From positions 19,130 to 83,129 of IMG/VR virus record IMGVR_UViG_3300018421_000017: a stretch of 64,000 nucleotides of DNA; one strand, written 5' to 3'. Position 1 is the stretch's first letter; the number at the start of each line of letters is the position of its first letter. The position numbers and the translations under genes were made by a program. Below the pieces are notes generated by a model. That model had not been told where the DNA came from, did no database searches, and saw only the letters and a list, made by a program, of their open reading frames with translations. This document shows positions 42,500 through 50,601 of the stretch, piece by piece. This stretch comes from a virus.

Positions 42500-42910
42500 T
42501 TAGCCGACTCCTGCTGATCCTGAGTAGTTATTTATTAGCATATTCGATTCGATTCCAGTAAGTCCGGCCACAACTGAAGCAGTAACTCCAGTCGTCGAAT
42601 CGCTGAGCAAGAAAACACTGGAGACCCTAAGTTCTCCCTCAAAGCTTTCTTGATTATTCAAGATGAAGTAGTTGTTGTTCACGACACCTTTGACACCGTT
42701 AGCGGAGAACCCTACTCTTAGCGGTACATTTCCGCTCGAGCCGGCGAGGTTATTCGTTACCATTATGAATCTTGTGATGTTCGGGAATTCTACTTCTATA
42801 GGTTCTTCGCTAGAGGCAGGCACGGCCAGAGATGAAGTAACATACGGCACCGCACTAATGGCGTACGAAGACACATCACCAAGTCCTCTTTTCGGCCACG
42901 AACTGCTCAA
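42500..42910 (-). CDS. Virion structural protein, unknown (TTG start)
   Basis: 136 residues, TTG start on the minus strand at 42910 with AGGAGG upstream. Beta-rich (IEVEFPNITRFIMVTNN, LRVGFSANGVKGVVNNNYF, ELRVSSVFLLSDS), small single-domain structural look. Preceded by the ATATTTA motif, like plus-strand virion genes. Confidence 0.65.
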   Translation of the reverse strand: MSSSWPKRGLGDVSSYAISAVPYVTSSLAVPASSEEPIEVEFPNITRFIMVTNNLAGSSGNVPLRVGFSANGVKGVVNNNYFILNNQESFEGELRVSSVFLLSDSTTGVTASVVAGLTGIESNMLINNYSGSAGVG

Positions 42911-42938
42911 CAGGTACCTCCTCTTACAACACTTTTAT

Positions 42939-42945
42939 TAAATAT
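42939..42945 (-). promoter_or_regulatory. Candidate late promoter motif ATATTTA (minus strand)
   Basis: 28 bp before the TTG at 42910, correctly oriented for the minus-strand virion genes. Confidence 0.45.
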
Positions 42946-42951
42946 TCTTTG

Positions 42952-43209
42952 CTACCCATTAATAACAATCAATTTTGAGCATTTTGCTGGACCGAAATGA
43001 CAGCACAAGCCACAAGAGACACAGTACTCACTAATCTCTTCCTCTGTGTTCAAGACTAGTTGCTCTTCCATAGTACGTAACTTCTTGTTCTCCACATCGA
43101 TAAAGATACATTTTTCGAAGTGAGAATTAGCGAAGTTCCAAGGGTATTCTATACACGAGATAGGTCTATCTTTATAGACGCTACAAACATATTTCAATTT
43201 CTTTTCCAT
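42952..43209 (-). CDS. Cys-rich small protein, YkgJ-like metal-binding
   Basis: 85 residues if it starts at the ATG at 43209, just after the tmRNA; a longer frame to 43302 would run into the tmRNA acceptor arm. RPISCIEYPW followed by CVSCGLCCHFGPAKC recalls the YkgJ Zn/Fe chelate family, but with the CxxCGxCC block after rather than before the RPxxCxxYP block. No clear ribosome site. Downstream of, and perhaps cotranscribed with, tmRNA. Confidence 0.5.
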   Translation of the reverse strand: MEKKLKYVCSVYKDRPISCIEYPWNFANSHFEKCIFIDVENKKLRTMEEQLVLNTEEEISEYCVSCGLCCHFGPAKCSKLIVING

Positions 43210-43242
43210 ACTGCATTCTATATACAGCGGAAAGAAGATAAA

Positions 43243-43582
43243 TGGTGGACCCGTCCGGTACTGCCCCGGAGTCCAAAACAACATTAGATTAAAGTCATTC
43301 ACAAGCTTGTCTGGTCATTTCTCCGGCCAGAAGGATATTCACCATAGCTTTTCGCCTCCGTTGTGAAGTGGGAGGACTGGCGGCTTTTTATTTCTTGGCA
43401 GAACCACCTGCTAAAGTCTAAATTGGATAGATGGTTTTAGACAACCACCCGACTAAGCTGCTAGAGCAACGTTGTCGTAGTGATAATTGTTATTGGCAAT
43501 TATAATTGTTGAACTTTTAAGGATGTATCTTTCCTGCTTGCACTCAAACCCTCCGTCGCCCTGTCGAAACTAGTTCGGGCCC
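43243..43582 (-). ncRNA. ssrA: tmRNA (ssrA)
   Basis: About 340 nt on the minus strand. The 5' end GGGCCCG (43582 down to 43576) pairs over 7 bp with CGGGTCC just before an encoded ACCA at 43246-43243. After the 5' strand comes AACTAGTTTCGACAGGG, the conserved tmRNA segment. The tag frame (43497-43453) reads GCC then ANNNYHYDNVALAA and stop, ending ALAA like bacterial tags. The T arm has a 5-bp stem (TCCGG/CCGGA) but an odd loop GGCAGTA instead of TTCAANT. It would rescue stalled ribosomes and tag products for ClpXP. Confidence 0.9.
43453..43497 (-). other. tmRNA tag reading frame
   Basis: 14 codons plus TAG encoding ANNNYHYDNVALAA, beginning at the GCC resume codon. The C-terminal ALAA is the usual ClpXP degron end; the N-terminal part differs from ANDENYALAA. 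Confidence 0.88.
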
Positions 43583-43597
43583 ATGTTCATTTTAAGT

Positions 43598-43625
43598 ATA
43601 TTATGTAGAATAAAGTCGTAATACA
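43598..43625 (-). promoter_or_regulatory. tmRNA promoter TGTATT-N16-TAATAT
   Basis: On the minus strand, -35 at 43625-43620 and -10 at 43603-43598, spacer 16. Predicted start is a few nt before the mature 5' end at 43582. Confidence 0.6.
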
Positions 43626-43629
43626 TGAG

Positions 43630-43636
43630 ATATTTA
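43630..43636 (+). promoter_or_regulatory. Candidate late promoter motif ATATTTA
   Basis: 31 bp before the TTG at 43668. It lies back to back with the tmRNA promoter, dividing plus and minus transcription. Confidence 0.5.
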
Positions 43637-43667
43637 AGATAGCGTGGTATAACAATAGGAGCCGCTT

Positions 43668-44543
43668 TTGAAGAATTTGCAAGACAAGCTTTTTGAAGCA
43701 GTACTTAAACGTCTGGTGTCTTCTCGTCTTGAAGAGTGTATCATCGTCGCCGGCGAGACGCAGGGTAAAAATATCTTAGCTAAGTCTCGAGACAGAAACT
43801 ATCATGCGCGTGTCGAGATAATCAGAGACCTATTAGATGACGGGACAGAAGTCGTTTACTTTGAGGATCTTGATACTGGGTACGCTGAAGGTATGAACTC
43901 CCACGGCTTGGGAGTGGTGAATGCTGCCCTATCCATCAGCGATGACGAGAATGCAGTGAAAGGTAAAGTGAGATCAGACGATGGTCCCAGAATGATTCAA
44001 GCCTTAAAGCATTCCAGCATAGACGATGCTGTCAAGTCTCTTGTCGGTTATAAGGGCGGCATTAAAGGTCATACTTTCGTAGGGACTCCAGACGCAGTTT
44101 ACAGTATAGAAATGTCATCCGAACACACGCCTGTCATTAATAAGCTTGACCCAACAACAGGTTTCGACGTTCGAACCAACCACGGTAAAGATCACCATGG
44201 TGCTGGGTACACTCCTGACAGACGCCCAAAAGATTACATGTCTTCTAAGATTAGAAAGGCTCAAGCAGAAGTGGAGCTAGCTGGAGTCAATGATTTTGAT
44301 GAAGTCGCTCCTGCTTTAGCGAAGCAACACTTTGATCACGACTCAAATGATAACATGCTTCGTAGAGTACCAGACAAAGCCGGGATGGTAACGACGAGTC
44401 AAGTGGCGATGCATCTTCCAAAAAGAGAGTTCGTATTCTACTACTTCCCAAACGAATGCGATTTTGAGGGCATCGTCGATAAAACACCTGATGATTATGA
44501 ACCCAAGATCAACGTTCGTGTCGTTCGCCGCGACGAGAAGTAG
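43668..44543 (+). CDS. Tagged Ntn-hydrolase-family protein (C45/choloylglycine-like)
   Basis: 291 residues, TTG start with AGGAG upstream. The first 23 residues are the packaging-type helix ending SRLEE, and residue 24 is Cys: CIIVAGETQGKNILAKSRD matches the Ntn nucleophile block C-x(n)-R-x-D. Then MNSHGLGVVNAAL (N-x-x-G-L), KHSSIDDAVKSLVGYKGG and VRTNHGKDH follow the acylase order. Ntn enzymes work only with a free N-terminal nucleophile, so cleavage after Glu23 at the L-E-E site would activate it. It would hydrolyse an amide bond; substrate unknown. Confidence 0.75.
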   Translation: MKNLQDKLFEAVLKRLVSSRLEECIIVAGETQGKNILAKSRDRNYHARVEIIRDLLDDGTEVVYFEDLDTGYAEGMNSHGLGVVNAALSISDDENAVKGKVRSDDGPRMIQALKHSSIDDAVKSLVGYKGGIKGHTFVGTPDAVYSIEMSSEHTPVINKLDPTTGFDVRTNHGKDHHGAGYTPDRRPKDYMSSKIRKAQAEVELAGVNDFDEVAPALAKQHFDHDSNDNMLRRVPDKAGMVTTSQVAMHLPKREFVFYYFPNECDFEGIVDKTPDDYEPKINVRVVRRDEK

Positions 44544-44551
44544 AAGCGTAA

Positions 44552-44579
44552 AGTACATCTGGATGATTCTTCTTATAAT
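44552..44579 (+). promoter_or_regulatory. Promoter AGTACA-N16-TATAAT
   Basis: -35 at 44552-44557, -10 at 44574-44579. Predicted start is about 2 nt before the ATG at 44588. Confidence 0.6.
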
Positions 44580-44587
44580 ACTAAAGG

Positions 44588-45331
44588 ATGGAAAAGAAGA
44601 TTAAGAAAGTGGTGGCGTTTGATTTTGACGACACCTTGGCCGTTACGAACTCACACGTAGGGATAAGGTCTAATTTACTCGAGAATGCTTTCACCATTGC
44701 ATCTCGTCTCGGATTAGATATCGCCTCCCGAGACGAAGACTGGATCTGGGTTAACTCGACCAACTACGAGACTTTTCTGTCTTTTTCTAGTGTGTCGATA
44801 TCTGATTTTGAATATGATTATTCAGAAACAATGGCAGTAGATTTAGATTCAGTGTCCCCAATCCCTTCAATGATTATACAGTTGAAGGAATATCTCGCAG
44901 ATCCCGATTGTTTGGTAATAATCTTGACGGCAAGGGCAGGCTACACTGACGTCTGGAGTCCTGTGAATAAGTGTGTAATTCCCTCCACAAACAGAGAGGG
45001 TATCGCTTCGTTCCTTAATTCACAAGGAATTATCATTCCTGATCACCACATCCATACCGTAGGTGATGTAGCTGCTGAAGGTGGTCTTACATCAGTGGCT
45101 AAGGCGAATGTTTTATCTCATTATGCGATCGCCTACCAACCTGAGGAAATCATATTTTATGATGACAGCGAGAGAAATATCGCTCGCGCGTCCAAGATAC
45201 ACTTGAGAGAAGGTGTAAATTCCAGGATCACGCTAAACTACGTAAAAGACGGTCATGTCGCACGTTCCGTCCAGAGCAATAAAGGGTTAAAACAGTGGTT
45301 GTACCGCATATTTAAGACTATGCTGGAGTAA
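44588..45331 (+). CDS. HAD-family phosphatase, 1
   Basis: 247 residues. HAD motif I VVAFDFDDTLAVT (Asp12, Asp14), motif II VIILTAR, motif III/IV IIFYDDSERNI. C-terminal extension KGLKQWLYRIFKTMLE is helical. Similar core to the tagged HAD at 50598. Possible polynucleotide 3'-phosphatase or nucleotidase; substrate not readable. Confidence 0.82.
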   Translation: MEKKIKKVVAFDFDDTLAVTNSHVGIRSNLLENAFTIASRLGLDIASRDEDWIWVNSTNYETFLSFSSVSISDFEYDYSETMAVDLDSVSPIPSMIIQLKEYLADPDCLVIILTARAGYTDVWSPVNKCVIPSTNREGIASFLNSQGIIIPDHHIHTVGDVAAEGGLTSVAKANVLSHYAIAYQPEEIIFYDDSERNIARASKIHLREGVNSRITLNYVKDGHVARSVQSNKGLKQWLYRIFKTMLE

Positions 45332-46140
45332 TGCCTGTGAAAGACCTGAGAAAACTAGTTTCCCTGCTTTTAGAAGAAGGGTACCAAAGCCATACTTTCG
45401 AGCCCGTAGTTGGTGATATTGTTGCCAATGATAACCCAAACTGTAAGCATCGAGGATCGATTGGCAGAGTCCTAACCATCCAAGCTCTGGATAATGACCA
45501 GGGAAAGACGGCGTCTTACGAATGCTTAAACTCTGGAGATGAGTGGGAAGAAGGTGATGTTTTAACAAAGACGCTCGATCAGTTGGTACCTGCTGTCTCA
45601 AAAGACTTCGCGTATCATATGACGAATGGTCTAGGCATGACTGAATCGATATATCGCCCCGGTTCCAGAGCTTTTTTTGACCTCGTAAGAGAGTTTCGAG
45701 TTTTGTCTCACAGAGGAGCCTACTCACCCTCCTACTTCGAGTCGTACTATCTTTTTGAGACTGACTTGGGCGAATATGGTATGTATGATGGTCACCCGGT
45801 ACCGCTTGACTGGCCAATGCCAGATGAAGACCTTTTCGAAGCAGAATATAAGGGCCGGGATGTCGACCTGAATTCTCCTATGAGATCTTCTGGGCCTAAG
45901 AAGTACAAGGTCTACACCAAGAATGATAAGGGTAACGTTATCCAAGTTAACTTTGGAGACGCCAAGGGTGGGTTATCAGCAAAGATGGACGATGATGATG
46001 CCCGAGCGAACTTTGCTTCTCGGCACAATTGTGATAGTAAAGCAAAGGAAGATAAGACCAAGCCAGGCTACTGGTCCTGTCGGCTGCCCAGGTACTGGAA
46101 AGAGCTTGGGTTTAAGAAGAATAGTTATAGATTTTGGTAG
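45331..46140 (+). CDS. Tagged virion protein with phage-specific C-terminal domain
   Basis: 269 residues. N-terminus MPVKDLRKLVSLLLEEG carries the tag (L-L-E or L-E-E). An SH3-like part follows (VVGDIVANDNPNCKHRGSIG). The C-terminal 75 residues, KKYKVYTKNDKGNVIQVNFG ... RANFASRHNC ... PGYWSCRLPRYW, form a small Cys/Trp domain I recognise from other large-phage head proteins. Probably internal head protein. Confidence 0.68.
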   Translation: MPVKDLRKLVSLLLEEGYQSHTFEPVVGDIVANDNPNCKHRGSIGRVLTIQALDNDQGKTASYECLNSGDEWEEGDVLTKTLDQLVPAVSKDFAYHMTNGLGMTESIYRPGSRAFFDLVREFRVLSHRGAYSPSYFESYYLFETDLGEYGMYDGHPVPLDWPMPDEDLFEAEYKGRDVDLNSPMRSSGPKKYKVYTKNDKGNVIQVNFGDAKGGLSAKMDDDDARANFASRHNCDSKAKEDKTKPGYWSCRLPRYWKELGFKKNSYRFW

Positions 46141-46146
46141 GGGATT

Positions 46147-46929
46147 ATGAGACCATTTAAACAAGTCACGATATCAGAGGGCGTTTTTGTTAGGGAGTTT
46201 TCTGGCGATGTAGACTCAGAAGAGCTCGTCTGGCACCGTGATCAAGAAGACAGACTTATTACGGTGACCGAGTCTGCTGGCTGGAAGATTCAGCGTGATA
46301 ATGAGATGCCCGTGGAGATGAAGTCTGGAGATCAATTCTTTATTCCTGCCCTCGAGTGGCACAGGGTCATCAAGGGCACCGGAAGTTTGTTGATTGAAGT
46401 CGACACCAAGGCCGCGCATCCAAGACAGTACGGGGCATCTCAGGGCTCGAAGCGTGATAAACAGCTTGACCAGACCAAGAAGGATCTAGAGAAAGCAAAG
46501 CAACTTCGTAAGGACGGAAAATCAAAGCAAGCTGATGAGCTTGAGAAAAGAGCATATGCCCGCCGGGACCGCATGGAAAAGCAACAAAGAGAAAAGAAAG
46601 GGTTCGAAAACACTCCTCGTTCCGATACCAAGAAAGAGTCAATCGATAACGACGATGCAGTTTTAAGAGCTTTTGTGGAAGAGCTTCTTCTTTCTGAGAA
46701 GAAGACGAAAATGTCTAAGAAGACAGAAAAGGCTTTGGAGAAAAAAGCGAAAGAAAAGGGATACACTCTTGGATCTGTCAAACAGGAATACAGGAAGGGT
46801 CTCGGCGCTTATTATAGCAGCGGGTCTCGAAAAGGAATGACTGCACATCAGTGGGCCATGGCAAGAGTCAATTCAGCGACTCCCTCTAAGTCTTGGGCTG
46901 TTGTTAAGAAATCGAAGGCAAAGAAATGA
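46147..46929 (+). CDS. Cupin fused to a phage basic C-terminal domain
   Basis: 260 residues. Residues 1-85 are a cupin (LVWHRDQEDRLITV, SGDQFFIPALEWHRVI with the metal-type His). Then a Lys/Glu coiled coil, an internal tag-like helix LRAFVEELLLSEKK (about 173-187), and a C-terminal basic domain YRKGLGAYYSSGSRKGMTAH ending in Lys. An internal prohead-protease cut would release the basic domain from the cupin. Function unknown. Confidence 0.7.
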   Translation: MRPFKQVTISEGVFVREFSGDVDSEELVWHRDQEDRLITVTESAGWKIQRDNEMPVEMKSGDQFFIPALEWHRVIKGTGSLLIEVDTKAAHPRQYGASQGSKRDKQLDQTKKDLEKAKQLRKDGKSKQADELEKRAYARRDRMEKQQREKKGFENTPRSDTKKESIDNDDAVLRAFVEELLLSEKKTKMSKKTEKALEKKAKEKGYTLGSVKQEYRKGLGAYYSSGSRKGMTAHQWAMARVNSATPSKSWAVVKKSKAKK

Positions 46930-47294
46930 AAGTTACAAAAACACATTTGAAGCAGCTGATTGAAACAGCGGTTTTAAAGGAACAAGTTAGGGGATTGCTC
47001 ATAGAGCGGATGTCTGTGGCAACAGTTAGTGACATCACAAGATTTAGACCATCGATAGAAGAGTGGGCTGAAGTTCTTGTGGATGAACTACAGAAAAAAG
47101 CTGAGAGGATGAAGGGGCTTGATGATAAAAGGCGGAATAGCATTATTACTATGCTGGTTGATGCAGTCGCCAAGTCTTTGATCAGCTCGACAGGTTCGAT
47201 GACGGTCTCTAGTCTTGAGCGACAGAAAAAAGACAAAGAAGAAGAACAATACAAAAAGATGAGAGACTCAAGGCGTTACGGATATAGCGGATAA
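46926..47294 (+). CDS. Tagged small helical virion protein
   Basis: 122 residues, ATGA overlap. THLKQLIETAVLKE followed by VRGLLIERM gives two possible [LI]-x-E sites. Then an amphipathic helical body (IEEWAEVLVDELQKKAERMK) and a Lys/Asp/Arg tail. No family recognised. Confidence 0.65.
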   Translation: MKVTKTHLKQLIETAVLKEQVRGLLIERMSVATVSDITRFRPSIEEWAEVLVDELQKKAERMKGLDDKRRNSIITMLVDAVAKSLISSTGSMTVSSLERQKKDKEEEQYKKMRDSRRYGYSG

Positions 47295-47300
47295 AAGACA

Positions 47301-47570
47301 ATGAGAATCACAAGACGACAACTTAGAGACATTATCCGTGAAGCTCTCGAGCTTGATGAAGACGTCCGCAAGCGCGGAGACGAGTGGTGTGCTTATGTCG
47401 ATGACAAGCTGACCAAGGCAGAGAAAGAAAACAACCCCAAGAAATATAAGGGTAAGAAGGTCGGAAGTGTCCAGCGAACCAAGTCAGGCAAAATCAGGAT
47501 GAAGGCTCGTGCTTGCTACAAATCAAAGAAAAAGGCCAACAATGCAATGGCCGCAGCAATGATGGGATAA
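47301..47570 (+). CDS. Tagged small basic protein
   Basis: 89 residues. Tag RITRRQLRDIIREALE, then a strongly basic body (KKYKGKKVGSVQRTKSGKIR, CYKSKKKANNAM). Looks like a DNA-condensing or DNA-bound internal head protein. Confidence 0.7.
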   Translation: MRITRRQLRDIIREALELDEDVRKRGDEWCAYVDDKLTKAEKENNPKKYKGKKVGSVQRTKSGKIRMKARACYKSKKKANNAMAAAMMG

Positions 47571-47573
47571 CAA

Positions 47574-47918
47574 ATGTCTACTAGCCCGGAGCTTTACACA
47601 TATCGAGCGTTCGTTAGGAAAGTGTACGATGGGGATACGGTCACAGTTGACGTCGATCTCGGGTGGTCAGTTGTGCTCAAAGCTCAAAAGATCCGCCTCG
47701 TCCGCATTAATGCTCCAGAAGTTCGTGGAGAACAGCGCACGGAAGGTCTAAAATCTAGAGACGCTTTACGAGACAAAATCGGAAACAAGTGGGTAAAGAT
47801 CAAAACTGAAAAGGATAAGAAGGGTAAATTCGGCCGATGGCTCGGAGAGATCTGGCTTGAAGACGAGTGCGTCAATGATTGGCTTCTCAAGGAAGGTCAT
47901 GCTGAGGAGTATAAATGA
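47574..47918 (+). CDS. SNase-like (thermonuclease family) nuclease
   Basis: 114 residues. Staphylococcal-nuclease OB fold: VRKVYDGDTVTVDVDLGW (Asp21), IRLVRINAPEVRG (catalytic Arg and Glu49), KFGRWLGEIWL (second Arg). Catalytic residues look intact. No tag or signal peptide, so it acts in the infected cell or is packaged by another route; host-DNA degradation is the simplest role. Confidence 0.85.
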   Translation: MSTSPELYTYRAFVRKVYDGDTVTVDVDLGWSVVLKAQKIRLVRINAPEVRGEQRTEGLKSRDALRDKIGNKWVKIKTEKDKKGKFGRWLGEIWLEDECVNDWLLKEGHAEEYK

Positions 47919-49210
47919 GTCTACTGCTAGAATACAGTAAGTACAATCCTGTGATAAGGGATAGAAGCTATATCACTGAAGTTTTAGGGATTAAAGTCCC
48001 TCTGTACGAGTCGTATGAGTACTATACTCCAGAGCTACAGTCAAGGATTATTCGAGAGCACTTGCTTCTTGAGGGCTTCTTTGACGGTTTAAAGAGACTG
48101 AAGGATGACGCTCTATTATTCGGTAAATCTCTTAAGCAGATAATCACTAAACCTGACCTCATTGGATCGTTTGTGGCGGCCCTCAATAAGATGGTACTTA
48201 ACAAGATGATTAGACCGATAGGGTCTTTTCTTAAGATGGTCAAGGAGAAGCTTACTGAGTTGGGGGCGGACAAGTTTCCGACGTTCATAAAGTTTGCAGA
48301 CGGCTTGCTTACAAGCCTCAATAAGATCTTAGAAAAAGTGAATGGTCTAGATGGGTGGAAGAAAGCTGTGGGAGCGATGAGCTTAGCATTATCCATGAAA
48401 TACATCTGGAACGAGATCGGTGAGCTGATCGAAGAAGGTCAAAAGAAGATTGGAGAAGTGGTACCAGCTTTTGACATAATCAAAGCAGCAGCGGAAGGAG
48501 CTGCTGAGGCCGCAGGCGATAAACTGGAGAAAGCCAAGGAGGCTGTAAAGGGTCTTTTGAGCTGGCTGAAAGAGCAGATAGTAGAGAAAGCCGGTGAATT
48601 TATAAAAGAGAAGCTTAAGGGTCTAGCTACGTCTGTTTTAGGGTCTGCGATATCAGGTGGTGTTAAAAAAGTCTGGGACACCCTTACAGCTCTTTACGGA
48701 GGAGCGAAATTTGTTATGGATACGTTAAATCCAGCGTTCAAGCGTTTTACACACAAAGTGACTGCCGAAAGTACACTTCGTGAATACGTAAGAGAGCTTT
48801 TATCTGAGCAAGCCAGTTACGGGTCAGCAGACGGCCAGTCTCGGATTGTCAAAGTCAATAACATGAAGATTCGTATAGACTTAGAAGATCTAGACTACAG
48901 AGCCACTCAGCACTCTAGAGAGCGTCAGCACCGACATAAGGATTCTTCCGGCCGCGGATTCAAGATATCGGGTGATTCCATCCAGAGAGCTATTGACGCT
49001 GCAATTGGTAACATCATAAACGACTATGCCAATGGCGAACTCAGGAACAACGAGCGGTTCTTGATCGCCGCGAAAACAGGGAAAGGTGACCCGCTGAATA
49101 TTGTTGGCGCTCTGAATATGCAGAAGGGTCCTGACGATTTTGCAGTTATTACAGTAATGAGAAAGCAGAATTTTATGTCTGATCTGCCGACGTACGAGGT
49201 GAGTCTATGA
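47915..49210 (+). CDS. Large tagged virion protein with C-terminal toxin-like domain
   Basis: 431 residues, ATGA overlap. N-terminal segment with LQSRIIREHLLLEG, long Ala/Gly/Lys helices (about 60-280), then an internal copy of the tag, STLREYVRELLSEQ (about 290-303). The last 125 residues, MKIRIDLEDLDYRATQHSRERQH followed by ISGDSIQRAI and PLNIVGALN...FAVITVMRK, resemble the small alpha/beta domains of polymorphic-toxin RNases or DUF4258-like toxins. Cleavage at the internal site would free it. Enzyme call is tentative. Confidence 0.6.
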   Translation: MSLLLEYSKYNPVIRDRSYITEVLGIKVPLYESYEYYTPELQSRIIREHLLLEGFFDGLKRLKDDALLFGKSLKQIITKPDLIGSFVAALNKMVLNKMIRPIGSFLKMVKEKLTELGADKFPTFIKFADGLLTSLNKILEKVNGLDGWKKAVGAMSLALSMKYIWNEIGELIEEGQKKIGEVVPAFDIIKAAAEGAAEAAGDKLEKAKEAVKGLLSWLKEQIVEKAGEFIKEKLKGLATSVLGSAISGGVKKVWDTLTALYGGAKFVMDTLNPAFKRFTHKVTAESTLREYVRELLSEQASYGSADGQSRIVKVNNMKIRIDLEDLDYRATQHSRERQHRHKDSSGRGFKISGDSIQRAIDAAIGNIINDYANGELRNNERFLIAAKTGKGDPLNIVGALNMQKGPDDFAVITVMRKQNFMSDLPTYEVSL

Positions 49211-49515
49211 AGCTGTTATCATGGCTCAAACATCGATTAAGCCACAAACTAGAACATTTCTCCCTAGAAAATCTTAAACGTTTCCTGAAAGAAAACGGTC
49301 TCGCGTTTGTTGTTATATTTCTAGCGTGGGAGATTATCGAGGATGTACTTTTCCCGATCCTCTTTACCGTTTTAGGAACATACGTCCACCCTGTGTTTTA
49401 CGCAGGTGTTCCAGCAGCTTGGCTCCTTTGTTTACACTGGCTAGCAGTACCACTGATGTGGGGTGCATGGGTAAAGATTAGAGGAAAAAGGAAAGACAAT
49501 GAGCCTTCTTCGTGA
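49207..49515 (+). CDS. Small membrane protein with two helices
   Basis: 102 residues. An amphipathic N-terminal region then GLAFVVIFLAWEIIEDVLFP and PAAWLLCLHWLAVPLMWGAW, basic tail. Could be a holin or an envelope-targeted protein; unknown. Confidence 0.6.
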   Translation: MKLLSWLKHRLSHKLEHFSLENLKRFLKENGLAFVVIFLAWEIIEDVLFPILFTVLGTYVHPVFYAGVPAAWLLCLHWLAVPLMWGAWVKIRGKRKDNEPSS

Positions 49516-50023
49516 ATACATCAAAGAGATCCTAAATGAGGGTGTTGAGTTCCATGAGCTTGATTCGCCCTTAACCTATAATAGATCACGTAACGTGAAG
49601 CGCTTGGCATATTGTGATACATCAGTCACCGAACCGCCAGAAGGTCATGACACATATTTCACGGAATATCAGAGGATGGAAAGATATGGAAAAACCGGCC
49701 GGCGTCTGAAGAAGCCACGAAAAGGTGAGCTAATCCCAGGAGTTTCGAATGTTTGTGTTATCGGCTTTCTTGACTATCACCACTACGGTAAAACTGCAGA
49801 AGGAAAGGACATGTGGTACATTGACTACATGAAGACCCGGGGTGATTCAACAGGTCAAGGCGTTGCCAGTAAACTCATAGATGAATTCTTTGAGAGGTAC
49901 GTCGATCCAGACGGTGGGTACGTTCACTTCGGCAAGATGATGAGAAAAGAGATCGGGCATCTTAAAGACAAGATGGCCGAGAAGTACCCTAATGCAGAAG
50001 TAATCGGGGCTGTGAATTATTGA
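49499..50023 (+). CDS. Tagged GNAT-like acetyltransferase, 1
   Basis: 174 residues. Tag MSLLREYIKEILNE, then a GNAT core: VCVIGFLDYHHYG, MWYIDYMKTRG and the acetyl-CoA loop DSTGQGVASKLIDEF. First of nine consecutive tagged genes (49499-54977) each overlapping the next. Packaged acetyltransferase acting on a host target is the inference. Confidence 0.72.
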   Translation: MSLLREYIKEILNEGVEFHELDSPLTYNRSRNVKRLAYCDTSVTEPPEGHDTYFTEYQRMERYGKTGRRLKKPRKGELIPGVSNVCVIGFLDYHHYGKTAEGKDMWYIDYMKTRGDSTGQGVASKLIDEFFERYVDPDGGYVHFGKMMRKEIGHLKDKMAEKYPNAEVIGAVNY

Positions 50024-50094
50024 TGAGACTACTTCGCGAATACATAAGAGAGCTGCTGAAAGAATCTGTTGATCCCAAGATCATGTCAATGATC
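50023..50094 (+). repeat. 72-nt tag repeat, copy A
   Basis: First 24 codons of paralog A. Nearly identical DNA at 51143-51214 and 53581-53652, more conserved than the rest of the genes. Confidence 0.8.
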
Positions 50095-50601
50095 GATCGT
50101 GCAGAAAAGGCTGGCTTCAAGGTCGTTGTTAGGAGTGGTTATACGGCTGTGTACGACCCTAATATCGATGTTTCAGACTGGTATGAGGGCTATATTGGTC
50201 CAGCAAACAGGGTAGCAGGTATATCTTGGAACCCAAGTCCGGGAGCACATGGGCAACCTTGTTCTGGCGCCAAGGAAGTATCAGTTTCCGGCGCCAAAGA
50301 ATTCGGGATGGGTCCATTAGCTTATGACGTTGCGATCGAAGCTTCGGGTGGTCTAATGTCTGACAGGCTGGAGGTTTCGAAAGACGCAAGAAATGTGTGG
50401 AAACATTACATGAAGAAGCGACCTGACGTGATAATCCAACAACTTGACAACCTGAAAAACGAGCTCACCCCAGAAAGAGAAGACAACTGTGATCATCCAG
50501 ATGGATTTTCGGTTAGCTCACCACTTACAAAAATGTACTCTAAGATTGGAACGCCAGTCATGGATGAGCTGCGACGACGAGGGATGTTGGAAGAACAATG
50601 A
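50023..50601 (+). CDS. Tagged acetyltransferase-like protein, paralog A
   Basis: 192 residues from the ATG at 50023. MRLLREYIRELLKESVDPKI then SMIDRAEKAGF; body with GMGPLAYDVAIEASGGLMSD and DARNVWKHYMKKRPDVII, ending GTPVMDELRRRGML. This body is found three times here (also 51143, 53581) and I associate it with GNAT-fold proteins of large phages. The catalytic base is not assigned. Confidence 0.68.
   Translation: MRLLREYIRELLKESVDPKIMSMIDRAEKAGFKVVVRSGYTAVYDPNIDVSDWYEGYIGPANRVAGISWNPSPGAHGQPCSGAKEVSVSGAKEFGMGPLAYDVAIEASGGLMSDRLEVSKDARNVWKHYMKKRPDVIIQQLDNLKNELTPEREDNCDHPDGFSVSSPLTKMYSKIGTPVMDELRRRGMLEEQ

Noticed and set aside
43210-43302. N-terminal extension of the Cys-rich minus-strand protein
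   Set aside because: It would be coded within the tmRNA acceptor and T arm; no ribosome site there.
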